A stretch of DNA of 34,816 nt from Sporosarcina sp. P32b. Its GTDB lineage: Bacteria > Bacillota > Bacilli > Bacillales_A > Planococcaceae. Of the stretch, positions 1 to 7,767 are shown one piece after another (positions within the stretch are counted from its first letter, which is position 1; every line of letters starts with the position of its first letter). The position numbers and the translations under genes are program-made. The notes below the pieces were generated by a model. That model made no database searches and was not told the origin of the DNA. It was given only the letters and a program-made list of their open reading frames with translations. Where the stretch lies: NCBI RefSeq assembly GCF_002743335.1, contig NZ_PDZB01000027.1, positions 1 through 34,816 on the forward strand, in the 5' to 3' direction.

Positions 1-81
1 ATCCTGCATCATGCGTATGTCATTTCAATTGCCGGTGAATCTTATCGGATACAGAATCATCTAAGTCAGGAAATCCCGTAA
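1..81 (+). CDS. istB: IstB-like ATP-binding protein, C-terminal 26 residues only
   Basis: The frame from base 1 reads 26 codons to a TAA at 79-81. The peptide contains LHHAYVISIAGESYR, which resembles the conserved tail of IS21 IstB proteins (pattern LxHHxxxxxxxGxSYRxxxxL). IstB is the AAA+ helper ATPase that works with the IstA transposase during IS21 transposition. No Walker motifs are visible because only the tail is inside the window. The call rests on this short motif and on the transposon-end-like sequence just downstream. A different family is possible but less likely. Confidence 0.65.
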   Translation: MLHHAYVISIAGESYRIQNHLSQEIP

Positions 82-134
82 ATCTGTACATCCTTAAACA
101 AGCGAAAGTGTACATTTTATAGTTGACATTTATA
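1..134 (+). mobile_element. Right end of an IS21-family insertion sequence (partial)
   Basis: The window opens inside an insertion sequence. It holds the last codons of an IstB-like helper ATPase (1-81) followed by about 50 noncoding bases with three related short motifs: TGTACAT at 85-91, TGTACATTT at 109-117 and TTGACATTT at 123-131. Repeated terminal motifs of this kind are usual at IS21-family ends. The outer boundary is put at about 131-137, where the neighbouring oxidase gene breaks off. The rest of the element, with istA and the left end, would lie outside the window to the left. The exact tip and target duplication cannot be fixed from one end. Confidence 0.65.
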
Positions 135-1386
135 TAACCGCAAGAAAATCTGATAGCTTAGGATAAAGTGTTAACAAATCTTCCTTTGTTCGAGTATGCA
201 TTTTCGCCCAATGGGGTCTGCCGTCAAATTCTTGCATAATTGATTCCATATCATGAAAGTATTCTTCGTAGGGCATTCCTTTGTACATATGGAAAGCGAT
301 ATAGGCAGAGTCTCTCTGATAGGAGGGGCTTATCCATATATCATCTGCCTTCACTGTCCTACATTCGATAGGAAAATGAACTTCGTGCTTTTTTGTTACG
401 ATACACTCTCGAACTTTCTCCATGGCAGGCTTTAAATTTTCTAGTGGTATGCAGTATTCCATCTCCCTAAATCGTACTAATCTCGGCGTTGCAAATAATT
501 GATAACTATTAGCTCTTTTAGTCGAGGTGCCCACTCCTTTTGCGGACATTCTGCTGAAAAACCGACTACTCTTGGGATATATTCTACATGTTTCCGAGAA
601 AATAAAGAACAAATAGTTTTCTAGTAATAGATTTTTAAAATGATGAAGTGCCATTCTCTGAGGTTTTTGTTCAATGATATTCATCGTCTTCACTTGAACG
701 AGATCTGAATATGGAAACAAATAAAATTCAAAATGGCGGTTTGACTTTATGAGTTGTTCAAGTTGCTGTGCAAGTTCAGTAAATTCAATTTTCCGACTCT
801 TGTATTCGTAGATTGGACAAGGAATAATTTTTATGGTGACTTTTACGATAATGCCAAGAAGCCCCAGTGATACAAGACACGCCTTAAAATATGTAGGGTT
901 GCTTTCTTCTGAGATGGTTAGAATTTCACCCGACCCAGTTACTAATACAAGCTCTACTACTTGGGTTGAAATGTTTCCAAATGCTACCCCTGTGCCATGG
1001 GTGCCTGTAGAAATAGCTCCTGCTATGCTTTGTACATTCACATCCCCTAAATTTTCCTGCGCATACCCTAGCTTACCTAATTCTTCACCTATTTGAAACA
1101 AACGGGTCCCACCAAGTACTGTGGCGTAACATTCCTCTTCATTTATGGACTCGATCCCACTTAACTGATCAAGAGAAACTAGCCACTCACTGGTCTGAAC
1201 TAAACTTGTAAATGAATGTCCAGCACCTACTACTCTTATTCTCTTATTTTGTTTTGAGGCTTCTTTTACGAGCTTGCAAACGTCTTCAATTGAGGTTGGG
1301 TAAAATATATTCTCGGGAGTACTTTCACTTGTATGTGCCCAATTCTTCCATGTTTTTCTCTCATCCTTTTTCATCATATAAAACAT
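130..1386 (-). CDS. FAD-linked D-arabinono-1,4-lactone/alditol-type oxidase, 3' end truncated by IS
   Basis: This is a flavoprotein oxidase of the VAO/PCMH fold, 418 residues as read. The N-terminal FAD domain spans roughly residues 25-190. It includes VGAGHSFTS, whose His is where this family attaches FAD covalently, and GDVNVQSIAGAISTGTHGTG for pyrophosphate binding. The C-terminal ALO-type domain has HFPIECR and HWAKMH. Relatives continue past the DFLA motif with a tail of the type R..LDP.G.F.N.YL..L. Here the frame ends at DFLAVI, and the TAA stop lies in the IS end, so about 20-25 residues have been lost. The ATG at 1386 has AGGAG seven bases upstream and overlaps the preceding PLP gene by 13 bases, implying coupled translation. 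The substrate is unknown. Activity after truncation is doubtful. Confidence 0.8.
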   Translation of the reverse strand: MFYMMKKDERKTWKNWAHTSESTPENIFYPTSIEDVCKLVKEASKQNKRIRVVGAGHSFTSLVQTSEWLVSLDQLSGIESINEEECYATVLGGTRLFQIGEELGKLGYAQENLGDVNVQSIAGAISTGTHGTGVAFGNISTQVVELVLVTGSGEILTISEESNPTYFKACLVSLGLLGIIVKVTIKIIPCPIYEYKSRKIEFTELAQQLEQLIKSNRHFEFYLFPYSDLVQVKTMNIIEQKPQRMALHHFKNLLLENYLFFIFSETCRIYPKSSRFFSRMSAKGVGTSTKRANSYQLFATPRLVRFREMEYCIPLENLKPAMEKVRECIVTKKHEVHFPIECRTVKADDIWISPSYQRDSAYIAFHMYKGMPYEEYFHDMESIMQEFDGRPHWAKMHTRTKEDLLTLYPKLSDFLAVI

Positions 1387-2546
1387 ACTCCCTCTCCTCG
1401 ATATGTTTTATGCCGCCCAACTATTTGTTGGTCAGATAGACAAACAATCTCTTGAAAGCGTTCACAAACTTCTCCCGCTTTTGCAGCACGAAAAATAATG
1501 GCATCTCCAATTTCCAGAGTTGCATTTTCATAATGTACCGGTGTTTGAACCTCGCCTGCTCCTTCTAAATCAAGCAACTTCCCGCCTACCGGATATACTG
1601 GCTGCGGTTCCTTATCCTTACCGGGTGGCCCCGATGATACATACCCTCCACCGTGACAGGTGTATATATTGGGCGCAGGTTTTCGAACAATAGGTAAAGC
1701 GTAAAACAATGCCGGCTTGTATAAAAAGCCATTATAATAATCAAATAGCTTTGGTGAATAAAAACCAGATCCTACTGCAACCTCTGTAACAACATCTTCT
1801 TTAGTCGTTGAATCGAGACTTCCAGTACCGCCTCCATTAACTAATGGCAGTGAAAATCCCTCTTGTCTTAGTGCATGAACTACTTTGTTTCTTCGCTCTT
1901 CTACTTCCTTAATTGATTTCTTTTTCAAGAATTCTATAACACTATTTTTCAACCGTTGAGAAGGGACTTTATCTCCTACCCCTGCAATTTGAGCTTCATA
2001 GCCCATTATTCCAATGAGCTCTAGGTTCTGTAATTGTTTAATTTTTCTAGCAAGCTCTAATACTGCTATAGAATCTTTCAGTGGCGATCTTCTTACACCA
2101 AAATGAAGATTAAAAAAGGTTGTGCTCATGTCAACATCAATACAAAGATAAAAACTCCCCTTTGTTTCCTTAGCAATATGATTGAGATGGTCAACATGCT
2201 CAGCTGCATCTACCATACAAATAATAGTTTTCCCTTTAGAGTTCAGAATTGAAATATCAGATAAGGCTTTTTTGTCCCAGCAAGGATATGCTATTAAAAT
2301 ATCGTCCAATCCTTTTTCAACAAGAAAAACGGCTTCCTCTGGGCTATAGCACATTACCCCTTGGAAAACAGAACTGGAATCTAAAATTCTCTTAATAACC
2401 TCTACAGAACGAATAGATTTTGTAGCGATCCTTATCTTTTTTCCATTACCATAACTTGCAATTTGTTTACAGTTCTCCTCAAAAGCAGGCAGATCCAACA
2501 GCAAAGCTGGAAGTGAAATTTCTTCTGGTATTTTATTGGAATGCAT
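1374..2546 (-). CDS. PLP-dependent amino acid deaminase/aldolase-like protein (D-threonine aldolase/alanine racemase fold)
   Basis: This is a fold-type III PLP enzyme of 390 residues. PLP would be held by Lys43 in RIATKSIRS. The TIM-barrel strands follow, with VNGGGTGS as a phosphate-binding glycine stretch. The C-terminal beta domain carries TCHGGGYVSS, where D-threonine-aldolase relatives bind a metal through His. Upstream in-frame ATGs exist at 2576 and 2573. The ATG at 2546 is preferred because AGAGGTGAAG precedes it at good spacing and the first conserved residues (SLPALLLDL) follow soon after. It is the first gene of a two-gene unit with the FAD oxidase. Such pairing suggests joint catabolism of a hydroxy-amino-acid or sugar-acid compound, but the substrate cannot be read from sequence. 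Alternatives are a D-serine dehydratase-like or racemase activity. Confidence 0.75.
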   Translation of the reverse strand: MHSNKIPEEISLPALLLDLPAFEENCKQIASYGNGKKIRIATKSIRSVEVIKRILDSSSVFQGVMCYSPEEAVFLVEKGLDDILIAYPCWDKKALSDISILNSKGKTIICMVDAAEHVDHLNHIAKETKGSFYLCIDVDMSTTFFNLHFGVRRSPLKDSIAVLELARKIKQLQNLELIGIMGYEAQIAGVGDKVPSQRLKNSVIEFLKKKSIKEVEERRNKVVHALRQEGFSLPLVNGGGTGSLDSTTKEDVVTEVAVGSGFYSPKLFDYYNGFLYKPALFYALPIVRKPAPNIYTCHGGGYVSSGPPGKDKEPQPVYPVGGKLLDLEGAGEVQTPVHYENATLEIGDAIIFRAAKAGEVCERFQEIVCLSDQQIVGRHKTYRGEGVCFI

Positions 2547-2587
2547 ATACTTCACCTCTCTTTCATTACTCATCATTCTATTCTTTT

Positions 2588-2616
2588 AGTATAATATTAA
2601 TACCATGCCACGTAAA
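2588..2616 (-). promoter_or_regulatory. Candidate SigA promoter of the PLP enzyme/oxidase pair
   Basis: On the minus strand TTTACG (2616-2611) and TATACT (2593-2588) are separated by 17 bases. Transcription would start near 2581, about 35 bases before the chosen ATG at 2546. This supports the shorter reading of that gene. No operator was recognised. Confidence 0.5.
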
Positions 2617-2883
2617 TATCTTTCTATTGCAATTTATTTGACAAATAACCCAATTCCACTATAGTACAATTAGAAAGACTTCGCAAGCACCGCTCTAAGT
2701 CGTCCTTTGACGAAGAAAATATATATGTTGAGCAATATATCTAATAGTGTTTTCATCAGATGTTTTAACGTCTACTTTTTATTAAAAGATGAAATTATAA
2801 AGGTAATAAATTTTATTGACATAGGTTCCATCATGTTAAAAAGTAACTATATTTTTGTTAAATAAACTCGGTTCCAGTACGTC
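2617..2883. other. AT-rich intergenic stretch with no recognised gene
   Basis: With the flanking promoter and terminator this completes a gene-free gap of about 420 bases between rlmD and the PLP gene. There is a short perfect inverted repeat, TCGTC-cttt-GACGA, near 2700-2713. I see no ORF with a ribosome-binding site, no RNA gene and no convincing repeat. Confidence 0.4.
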
Positions 2884-2914
2884 AAAAAATCCCTCAGAAC
2901 ATTCGTCCGAGGGA
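2884..2914 (-). terminator. Intrinsic terminator after rlmD
   Basis: On the minus strand the arms CCCTCGGA and TCTGAGGG (one mismatch) enclose a 7-base loop and are followed by a run of six T. It lies about 55 bases downstream of the rlmD stop codon. Confidence 0.8.
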
Positions 2915-2968
2915 ACATACAATATACTTCCTGTTTAACTAAAATCTCCAAATATCATTGCTACCAAC

Positions 2969-4333
2969 TTATTTCAACTCTATCAACGCCACGCACTCGA
3001 CATGACTACTATGCGGGAACATATCAACCGGTTGGACTTCCTTCGTGCGATAGCCACCATCTTCTAGAATGCGTAAATCTCGCGCCAATGTTCCTGGATT
3101 ACAAGATACATACACAATCTTCTTCGGTTTATAAGCTAAGATAGTTTCTAATAACTTTTCATCGCATCCTTTACGTGGTGGATCGATGACTAATACATCA
3201 AACTCTTTACCTTGCGCGTACCATTTGGGGATGATTTCTTCTGCTGGCCCCGCTTCAAAATGAGCGTTAGTAATATGGTTTAGTTCTGCGTTACGCTTTG
3301 CATCTTCTATCGCCTGTGGCACTATTTCGACTCCGTATACTTCCTTCGCTTGTTTAGCCAAGAACAATGTAATCGTTCCGATCCCACAATACGCATCTAC
3401 TACTGTTTCATTTCCAGTCAAGTTCGCATAATCAAGTGCCTGTTGATACAACACTTCCGTTTGTACAGGATTTATTTGGTAGAAAGAACGTGCTGAAATC
3501 TCAAATTCAGTTTCCCCAATCCGATCAATAATAACATCCGTACCATATAGCTGGATCATTTCATTGCCCATAATGACGTTCGTATTCGCTGTATTCACAT
3601 TTTGCATAATAGATGTCACATTCGGTAAATGTTGCTGAATTAATTTGACTACCGCGTCTTTTTGCGGGAATTTTTTATGTCGAGTTACGAGTACAACCAT
3701 CACTTGACCCGTCTGACGTGCTTTTCTTACGATCAAGTGACGAAGCATGCCTTTGTGTGTATGTTCATCATATGTATCGATACCAAGCTGTTGAAGCTTA
3801 TACTTAAGCATCGTCATCAGTTCGTCTGCTTCTTTCGTTTGGATTAGACAAACATCAGTATCCACGATGTGATGTGTACGGGCTTTATAGAAACCTGAAA
3901 TTACGCGGTCATTTTCCGTATCAAATGGTATTTGTGATTTATTGCGGTAACGCCACGGATCATCCATCCCTTTTACTACATGCACAGGTACGTCAGGAAG
4001 CTTAGCAATCCGGTCCATTACATCGCGGACAGATTTACGTTTCTGAATCAACTGGCTTTCATAAGATATATGCTGCAATTGGCAGCCTCCACATGTCGGG
4101 AATACATGACAAGGGGGTGTCACACGGGATGCGGATGGTTCCACGATATTTAGTAACTTGGCGAAGCCGTATTTCTTCAATGTCTTCAAAACATGGACAT
4201 CGACTGTTTCTCCAGGCAATGTTCCTGGAATGAATAGAGGATAGCCCTCTACTTTCGCTACGCCCGCTCCATCATGTGTTAGATCTTCTATAGTCACTCG
4301 AATTTTTTCATTTTTATTTACTGCAAAGCTCAT
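2969..4333 (-). CDS. rlmD: 23S rRNA (uracil-C5)-methyltransferase, RlmD/RlmCD type
   Basis: This SAM-dependent enzyme makes 5-methyluridine in 23S rRNA. Family members modify U1939 and, in some Firmicutes, also U747. An N-terminal TRAM RNA-binding domain covers about residues 1-65. Cys75, Cys81, Cys84 and a later Cys near 162 (DVCLIQ) form the [4Fe-4S] cluster motif. The SAM-binding motif VDAYCGIGTITLFLA, DPPRKGCD and the catalytic SCNPGTLARDL follow. The length of 454 residues is normal. The ATG at 4333 has GGAGG seven bases upstream. Its place beyond dgkB matches B. subtilis yerS. Sequence alone does not say whether it methylates one site or two. It is a single-gene unit with its own terminator. 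Confidence 0.9.
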   Translation of the reverse strand: MSFAVNKNEKIRVTIEDLTHDGAGVAKVEGYPLFIPGTLPGETVDVHVLKTLKKYGFAKLLNIVEPSASRVTPPCHVFPTCGGCQLQHISYESQLIQKRKSVRDVMDRIAKLPDVPVHVVKGMDDPWRYRNKSQIPFDTENDRVISGFYKARTHHIVDTDVCLIQTKEADELMTMLKYKLQQLGIDTYDEHTHKGMLRHLIVRKARQTGQVMVVLVTRHKKFPQKDAVVKLIQQHLPNVTSIMQNVNTANTNVIMGNEMIQLYGTDVIIDRIGETEFEISARSFYQINPVQTEVLYQQALDYANLTGNETVVDAYCGIGTITLFLAKQAKEVYGVEIVPQAIEDAKRNAELNHITNAHFEAGPAEEIIPKWYAQGKEFDVLVIDPPRKGCDEKLLETILAYKPKKIVYVSCNPGTLARDLRILEDGGYRTKEVQPVDMFPHSSHVECVALIELK

Positions 4334-4384
4334 GATTTTTCCTCCATCTTTCAGATACTTCTAGTGTACCATGGGAAGCCAAAG

Positions 4385-4416
4385 AAAAAACAGACGGATT
4401 TACACGTCTGTTTTTT
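4385..4416. terminator. Intrinsic terminator at the end of the cyd operon
   Basis: CAGACG and CGTCTG enclose an 8-base loop, flanked by A6 on one side and T6 on the other, so it can work in both directions. On the minus strand the stop codon of the small cydS ORF lies in the loop, so the gene's last codons and the terminator overlap. Confidence 0.85.
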
Positions 4417-4534
4417 CACTATTTTCAAATTCGTTTTTTGTCACTGCATCATCTTTCAAAACCACAAAGAACGATAGTACGATACCCGCGATGATAACTA
4501 AAAAAGGTGCATAGAAAATCAGAAATTCATTCAT
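4400..4534 (-). CDS. cydS: CydS-like small subunit of cytochrome bd oxidase (44 aa)
   Basis: This short ORF starts 12 bases after the cydB stop and encodes 44 residues. The start, MNEFLIFYAPFLVIIAGIVL, is one transmembrane helix and is followed by a polar tail. AAGGGGG lies seven bases before the ATG. Geobacillus-type bd oxidases contain a small third subunit, CydS, encoded right after cydB, with a similar FLIFYAP start; this is from memory of that family. It probably sits against CydA in the membrane and stabilises the haem site. The position and the start motif are the evidence. The call is fairly secure despite the size. Confidence 0.75.
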   Translation of the reverse strand: MNEFLIFYAPFLVIIAGIVLSFFVVLKDDAVTKNEFENSEKTDV

Positions 4535-4546
4535 CTTAATGCCCCC

Positions 4547-5572
4547 TTATGCATGATGATTTTCTTTTCCTTTTACATATTCTTTATTGAATAGGAACAT
4601 ACGTAATAGTAAATAAAGCGATGGAATTAGCAGAAACAATCCACAGATGAACGCAATGATTAAAGCAATCGCCATAGCTTGGTTCGTGAAACTATCGTAA
4701 ATAGTCAAGTACGGGTAGAGCAAATATGGATAATGCGATGCACCATAACCAAAGAAGGCGAATATGAATTGTCCCATTAGTAATCCAAATGCCACACCAT
4801 ACTGACGCTGTTTCCATATGAGGAAAACCGTACCTAGGAACAATAGGAGCGATATCAGGAACATTGGCCAGAATGTTTGGATGCTTTCGTAATGTAGCGG
4901 ATTATGCTTACGTAATTCAAATATAATCCCTCCAGCTGCGATGATCGTTGGCAATGCCCAAATAAGCGCGTATTTCCTCAAAAGTTGTGTCGCCTCGTGA
5001 TCTCCTGCTTTATTGGCATACCATGTCAAAAATGCTGATGAAATATACAGTGTTGCTGCAATGCTAAGTACCACAATTGACCAAGTGAGCGGGCTAGTGA
5101 ATAACTTCCAGTAATCTAAAACTGGCTGTCCATTCACTAATTCAATAAATCCACCTTCAGAAATTGTCAATACGATCGATAGTGATGCCGGAAGTAATAA
5201 ACCCGTCGAACCGTAGGCAAAAGAGTATCCTTTATGACCACGCGCTCCATACGTCTCAAATGCATAGTATGAACCTCGGATTGCCAGAAGAATAATGGCA
5301 AAACTAACCGGGACTAACAATGTCGTGCCATAATAAAAAGCGGTTTTCGGGAAGAATCCAATAATCCCTACGAAGAAGAATACTAGAAACACATTCGTTA
5401 CTTCCCAGACTGGTGACAAATAGCGCTGAATAACATTGGTCAATATTCGTTGTCGACCCGTAAATAAACTATAAGCATTGAAAAAACCAGCGCCAAAATC
5501 AATTGCACCAATCAAAATATAGCCAAACAAAAATATCCACAATACTGTAATCCCTAGAATTTCAATATTCAT
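4547..5572 (-). CDS. cydB: Cytochrome bd-type menaquinol oxidase subunit II
   Basis: This is the non-haem partner subunit of cytochrome bd oxidase, 341 residues, with about eight or nine hydrophobic membrane segments. The first, after MNIEILGITVLW, holds the family motif GAIDFGAG. The start codon overlaps the cydA stop by four bases (ATGA), and GGTGA lies six bases upstream, so the two subunits are translationally coupled. With CydA it reduces O2 to water at the expense of menaquinol without pumping protons. The C-terminus ends with a short polar tail. Nothing appears truncated. Confidence 0.92.
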   Translation of the reverse strand: MNIEILGITVLWIFLFGYILIGAIDFGAGFFNAYSLFTGRQRILTNVIQRYLSPVWEVTNVFLVFFFVGIIGFFPKTAFYYGTTLLVPVSFAIILLAIRGSYYAFETYGARGHKGYSFAYGSTGLLLPASLSIVLTISEGGFIELVNGQPVLDYWKLFTSPLTWSIVVLSIAATLYISSAFLTWYANKAGDHEATQLLRKYALIWALPTIIAAGGIIFELRKHNPLHYESIQTFWPMFLISLLLFLGTVFLIWKQRQYGVAFGLLMGQFIFAFFGYGASHYPYLLYPYLTIYDSFTNQAMAIALIIAFICGLFLLIPSLYLLLRMFLFNKEYVKGKENHHA

Positions 5573-6906
5573 TGAATGTCACCGCCTTTCTCCTGCTGCC
5601 GATCTATAATTTCTTGTTCCACAGGATTCCGGATGAACATTCTCCTTAATACAACCACACTACCGATACCGAGAACTAAATAAAGAAGCGCAAAGAGTAC
5701 AAGCATAGTTGGTACTTGTCCACTAGTTGTCGCACCTTCGGAAGTGCGCATAATATTGCGTAATATCCACGGCTGACGACCTACTTCTGCTAACCACCAA
5801 CCTGCTTCGAGTGAAATGAAAACGAGGGGTCCCCCTATAACGATTAGCCATCGGAATAAGCGAGACTGGACAAAGGACCATCTTCGCCACATACCAATCC
5901 AGTATACAGCCGACAACATCATCAATAGCATTCCAATCGTTACCATGATATCAAAGAGGTAATGGATATATAATGGAGGTGTATCTTCTTCAGGAAACTG
6001 GTCCAACCCGACGACTTCAGCACTAGGTACACCATGCGCTAAAATAGAAAGTGCATATGGTATTTTAATAGCGTATTTAACTTCTCCATCGTCTAACACA
6101 CCATACAGAATTAAAGGAGCATTTTCTTCCGTCTCAAAATGCCATTCAGCCGCTGCTAGCTTTTCAGGTTGATACTCCGCCAAATACTTACCTGAAAGAT
6201 CACCAATCAGCGCTGCACTCACACTAAAAATGAATCCAACTTTCAAAGTCAGGTATAGAGCTTTTTTATGATAGACATGATCCGACCCACGCAACAAACG
6301 AAACGCGGCAATGGCAGCCAACAAAAAGGCAGACGTCATGTAAGCTGTCCCAACCACGTGAGCCACTTTTGTCGGCATAGCAGGATTGAACATTGCCACA
6401 AGTGGGTTGACGTTAATCAATTCACCATTAACTAAATTAAAGCCTTGTGGTGCATTCATGAAGGCGTTTACAATAGTAATGAATACTGCGGAGAATGATG
6501 CTCCGAGCGCGACTGGAATAAGAAGTAGAAAATGTTTCTTTTGATTCTCAAAGCGATCCCATGTATATAAGTAAATACCGAGGAAAATTGCTTCAAAGAA
6601 GAAGGCGAATGTCTCCATAAATAGTGGTAAAGCAATCACATTTCCAGCCAACTCCATAAAATTAGGCCATAATAAAGACAGTTGCAACCCTATTGCTGTT
6701 CCCGTCACAACCCCAACAGCTACAGTGATAACAAAACCGCGTGCCCAACGTCTGGCCAACAAGATATAATGCTCATCGTTCTTCTTAATACCAACCCATT
6801 GGGCTAGCATAATCATAAGTGGGACACCCACCCCAATGGTTGCATAGATAATATGAAACGATAATGTTAGTTCAGTCAATATTCTGGAATAAAAAACTGG
6901 ATCCAC
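5569..6906 (-). CDS. cydA: Cytochrome bd-type menaquinol oxidase subunit I
   Basis: This is the haem-bearing and quinol-oxidising subunit, about 445 residues. His18 in LTLSFH is the expected axial haem ligand. PLFMETFAFFFEAIF carries the conserved Glu residues of the haem/proton path, and EVGRQPW is the GRQPW signature. The Q loop is short, as in Geobacillus and B. subtilis YthA-type enzymes. The frame is open from a GTG at 6915, but that codon abuts the ribosome-binding site. The GTG at 6906, eight bases after GGAGG and giving MDPVFYSR, fits better. It is followed by cydB and cydS. The cydCD haem-export genes are not in this window. Confidence 0.92.
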   Translation of the reverse strand: MDPVFYSRILTELTLSFHIIYATIGVGVPLMIMLAQWVGIKKNDEHYILLARRWARGFVITVAVGVVTGTAIGLQLSLLWPNFMELAGNVIALPLFMETFAFFFEAIFLGIYLYTWDRFENQKKHFLLLIPVALGASFSAVFITIVNAFMNAPQGFNLVNGELINVNPLVAMFNPAMPTKVAHVVGTAYMTSAFLLAAIAAFRLLRGSDHVYHKKALYLTLKVGFIFSVSAALIGDLSGKYLAEYQPEKLAAAEWHFETEENAPLILYGVLDDGEVKYAIKIPYALSILAHGVPSAEVVGLDQFPEEDTPPLYIHYLFDIMVTIGMLLMMLSAVYWIGMWRRWSFVQSRLFRWLIVIGGPLVFISLEAGWWLAEVGRQPWILRNIMRTSEGATTSGQVPTMLVLFALLYLVLGIGSVVVLRRMFIRNPVEQEIIDRQQEKGGDIQ

Positions 6907-6924
6907 ATAGCCCACCTCCTTTTT

Positions 6925-7017
6925 TTACGAGAATAATCTTCCAACAATTGATAATAGCATTATACCCGCGACAATAAATGCCAACCACATCAGACGCTTT
7001 TCTTGTCTTTTATACAT
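6925..7017 (-). CDS. Small single-helix membrane protein upstream of cydA (30 aa)
   Basis: A 30-codon ORF reads MYKRQEKRLMWLAFIVAGIM and continues hydrophobically to GRLFS. It has a basic N-terminus and one predicted transmembrane helix, in an inside-first topology. AGGAG lies seven bases before the ATG. The stop codon is followed within a few bases by the cydA ribosome-binding site, so it would be the first gene of the cyd operon. I do not recognise the family. The context suggests a small accessory subunit or assembly factor of the bd oxidase, or a leader ORF that couples translation into cydA. Its size makes chance occurrence possible, but the RBS, helix and tight spacing argue for a real gene. 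Confidence 0.55.
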   Translation of the reverse strand: MYKRQEKRLMWLAFIVAGIMLLSIVGRLFS

Positions 7018-7100
7018 ATCATCACTCCTAGCACAGTTCTATTTTAGGGTTTCCCTTAAAACTCATTAAAATAACCTATTTAAAACAATTTGTTGAAATT

Positions 7101-7131
7101 TAGACGTATTTCCATATTCATAGCACGTCTA
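7101..7131. promoter_or_regulatory. Inverted repeat in the cyd/NUDIX divergent region
   Basis: TAGACGT (7101-7107) and ACGTCTA (7125-7131) form a perfect 7-bp inverted repeat with a 17-base gap. It lies in the 202-base region from which both the cyd operon and the NUDIX gene must be transcribed. A second small palindrome, AACAA-t-TTGTT, is at 7084-7094. Neither resembles the Rex consensus. Either could be an operator for cyd, whose promoter I could not place convincingly. Confidence 0.3.
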
Positions 7132-7163
7132 CTTGTTGTATACTAATCGATTAACCATTTCAC

Positions 7164-7192
7164 TTGTAATTAGTAAGGATTTAGAGTATAAT
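7164..7192 (+). promoter_or_regulatory. SigA-type promoter of the NUDIX gene
   Basis: TTGTAA and a perfect TATAAT are separated by 17 bases. The -10 box ends 27 bases before the ATG at 7220. This is the best plus-strand promoter in the window. Confidence 0.7.
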
Positions 7193-7219
7193 TAAATAAC
7201 TATTGAGAGGTGAAAGTCA

Positions 7220-7651
7220 ATGAAAAGAGTAAAAAGAAAAGTATTAGCGTATATTACAAAAGGGGAAGGCAGACACCGAAAATTGCTTGTTTATGAGCAA
7301 AAGGATCAGCCTGAAGCAGGTTTACAAGTTCCTGGTGGTACAATCGAACGCAACGAACTATTATTGGATGCATTATATCGAGAAATCGAAGAAGAATCCG
7401 GTATCGTGCGTGATGAACTTATACTAGAAGGTAAAGTTAAAGCTTCAAAATACTTCCCAGAAGACAAAAACGTAATTTATGAACGTACGATTTTCCATTT
7501 TTCTTATCTAGGAGAAAACAAGCACGAATGGGAATATATCGTAGAAGGTGAAGGTAAAGACGCAGGTCAATTATTCAGTTATCGTTGGATGCCGTTGCAA
7601 GAAGTGCCAAAGTTAGCTGCTAAACAAGGAGAAGCGATTGAATACATTTAA
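7220..7651 (+). CDS. NUDIX hydrolase family protein
   Basis: This 143-residue protein has a complete Nudix box: GG at residues 39-40 leads to REIEEESGI, matching G(x5)E(x7)REUxEExGU. The Glu residues there bind the metal used to cleave a nucleoside diphosphate linked to another moiety. The substrate cannot be told. The N-terminus is basic (MKRVKRKVLAYITKG). AGGTG lies eight bases before the ATG. It is the only complete plus-strand gene in the window, has its own strong promoter, and converges with dgkB on a shared terminator. Confidence 0.85.
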   Translation: MKRVKRKVLAYITKGEGRHRKLLVYEQKDQPEAGLQVPGGTIERNELLLDALYREIEEESGIVRDELILEGKVKASKYFPEDKNVIYERTIFHFSYLGENKHEWEYIVEGEGKDAGQLFSYRWMPLQEVPKLAAKQGEAIEYI

Positions 7652-7705
7652 TATCGACCTGATACGATGCGTATTGCATCGGGCTCACCCAATTAATTTT
7701 TCACA

Positions 7706-7757
7706 ATAAAAGACTATTCCATCCGAACGTTAGAACTTCGACTGGAATAGTCTTTTT
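7706..7757. terminator. Bidirectional terminator between NUDIX and dgkB
   Basis: AAAAGACTATTCCA and TGGAATAGTCTTTTT pair almost perfectly around a loop of about 21 bases. The run of T on the plus side serves the NUDIX gene. The run of A on the other side gives a T tract for dgkB on the minus strand. Confidence 0.85.
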
Positions 7758-7767
7758 ACTTTTTCTT

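Noticed and set aside
2816..2850. TTGACA on the plus strand at about 2816 as a promoter
   Set aside because: No -10 box lies at 16-18 bases, and there is no plus-strand gene downstream.
7661..7690. Imperfect hairpin just after the NUDIX stop codon
   Set aside because: Pairing is poor and no T run follows. The much stronger bidirectional terminator is 45 bases downstream.
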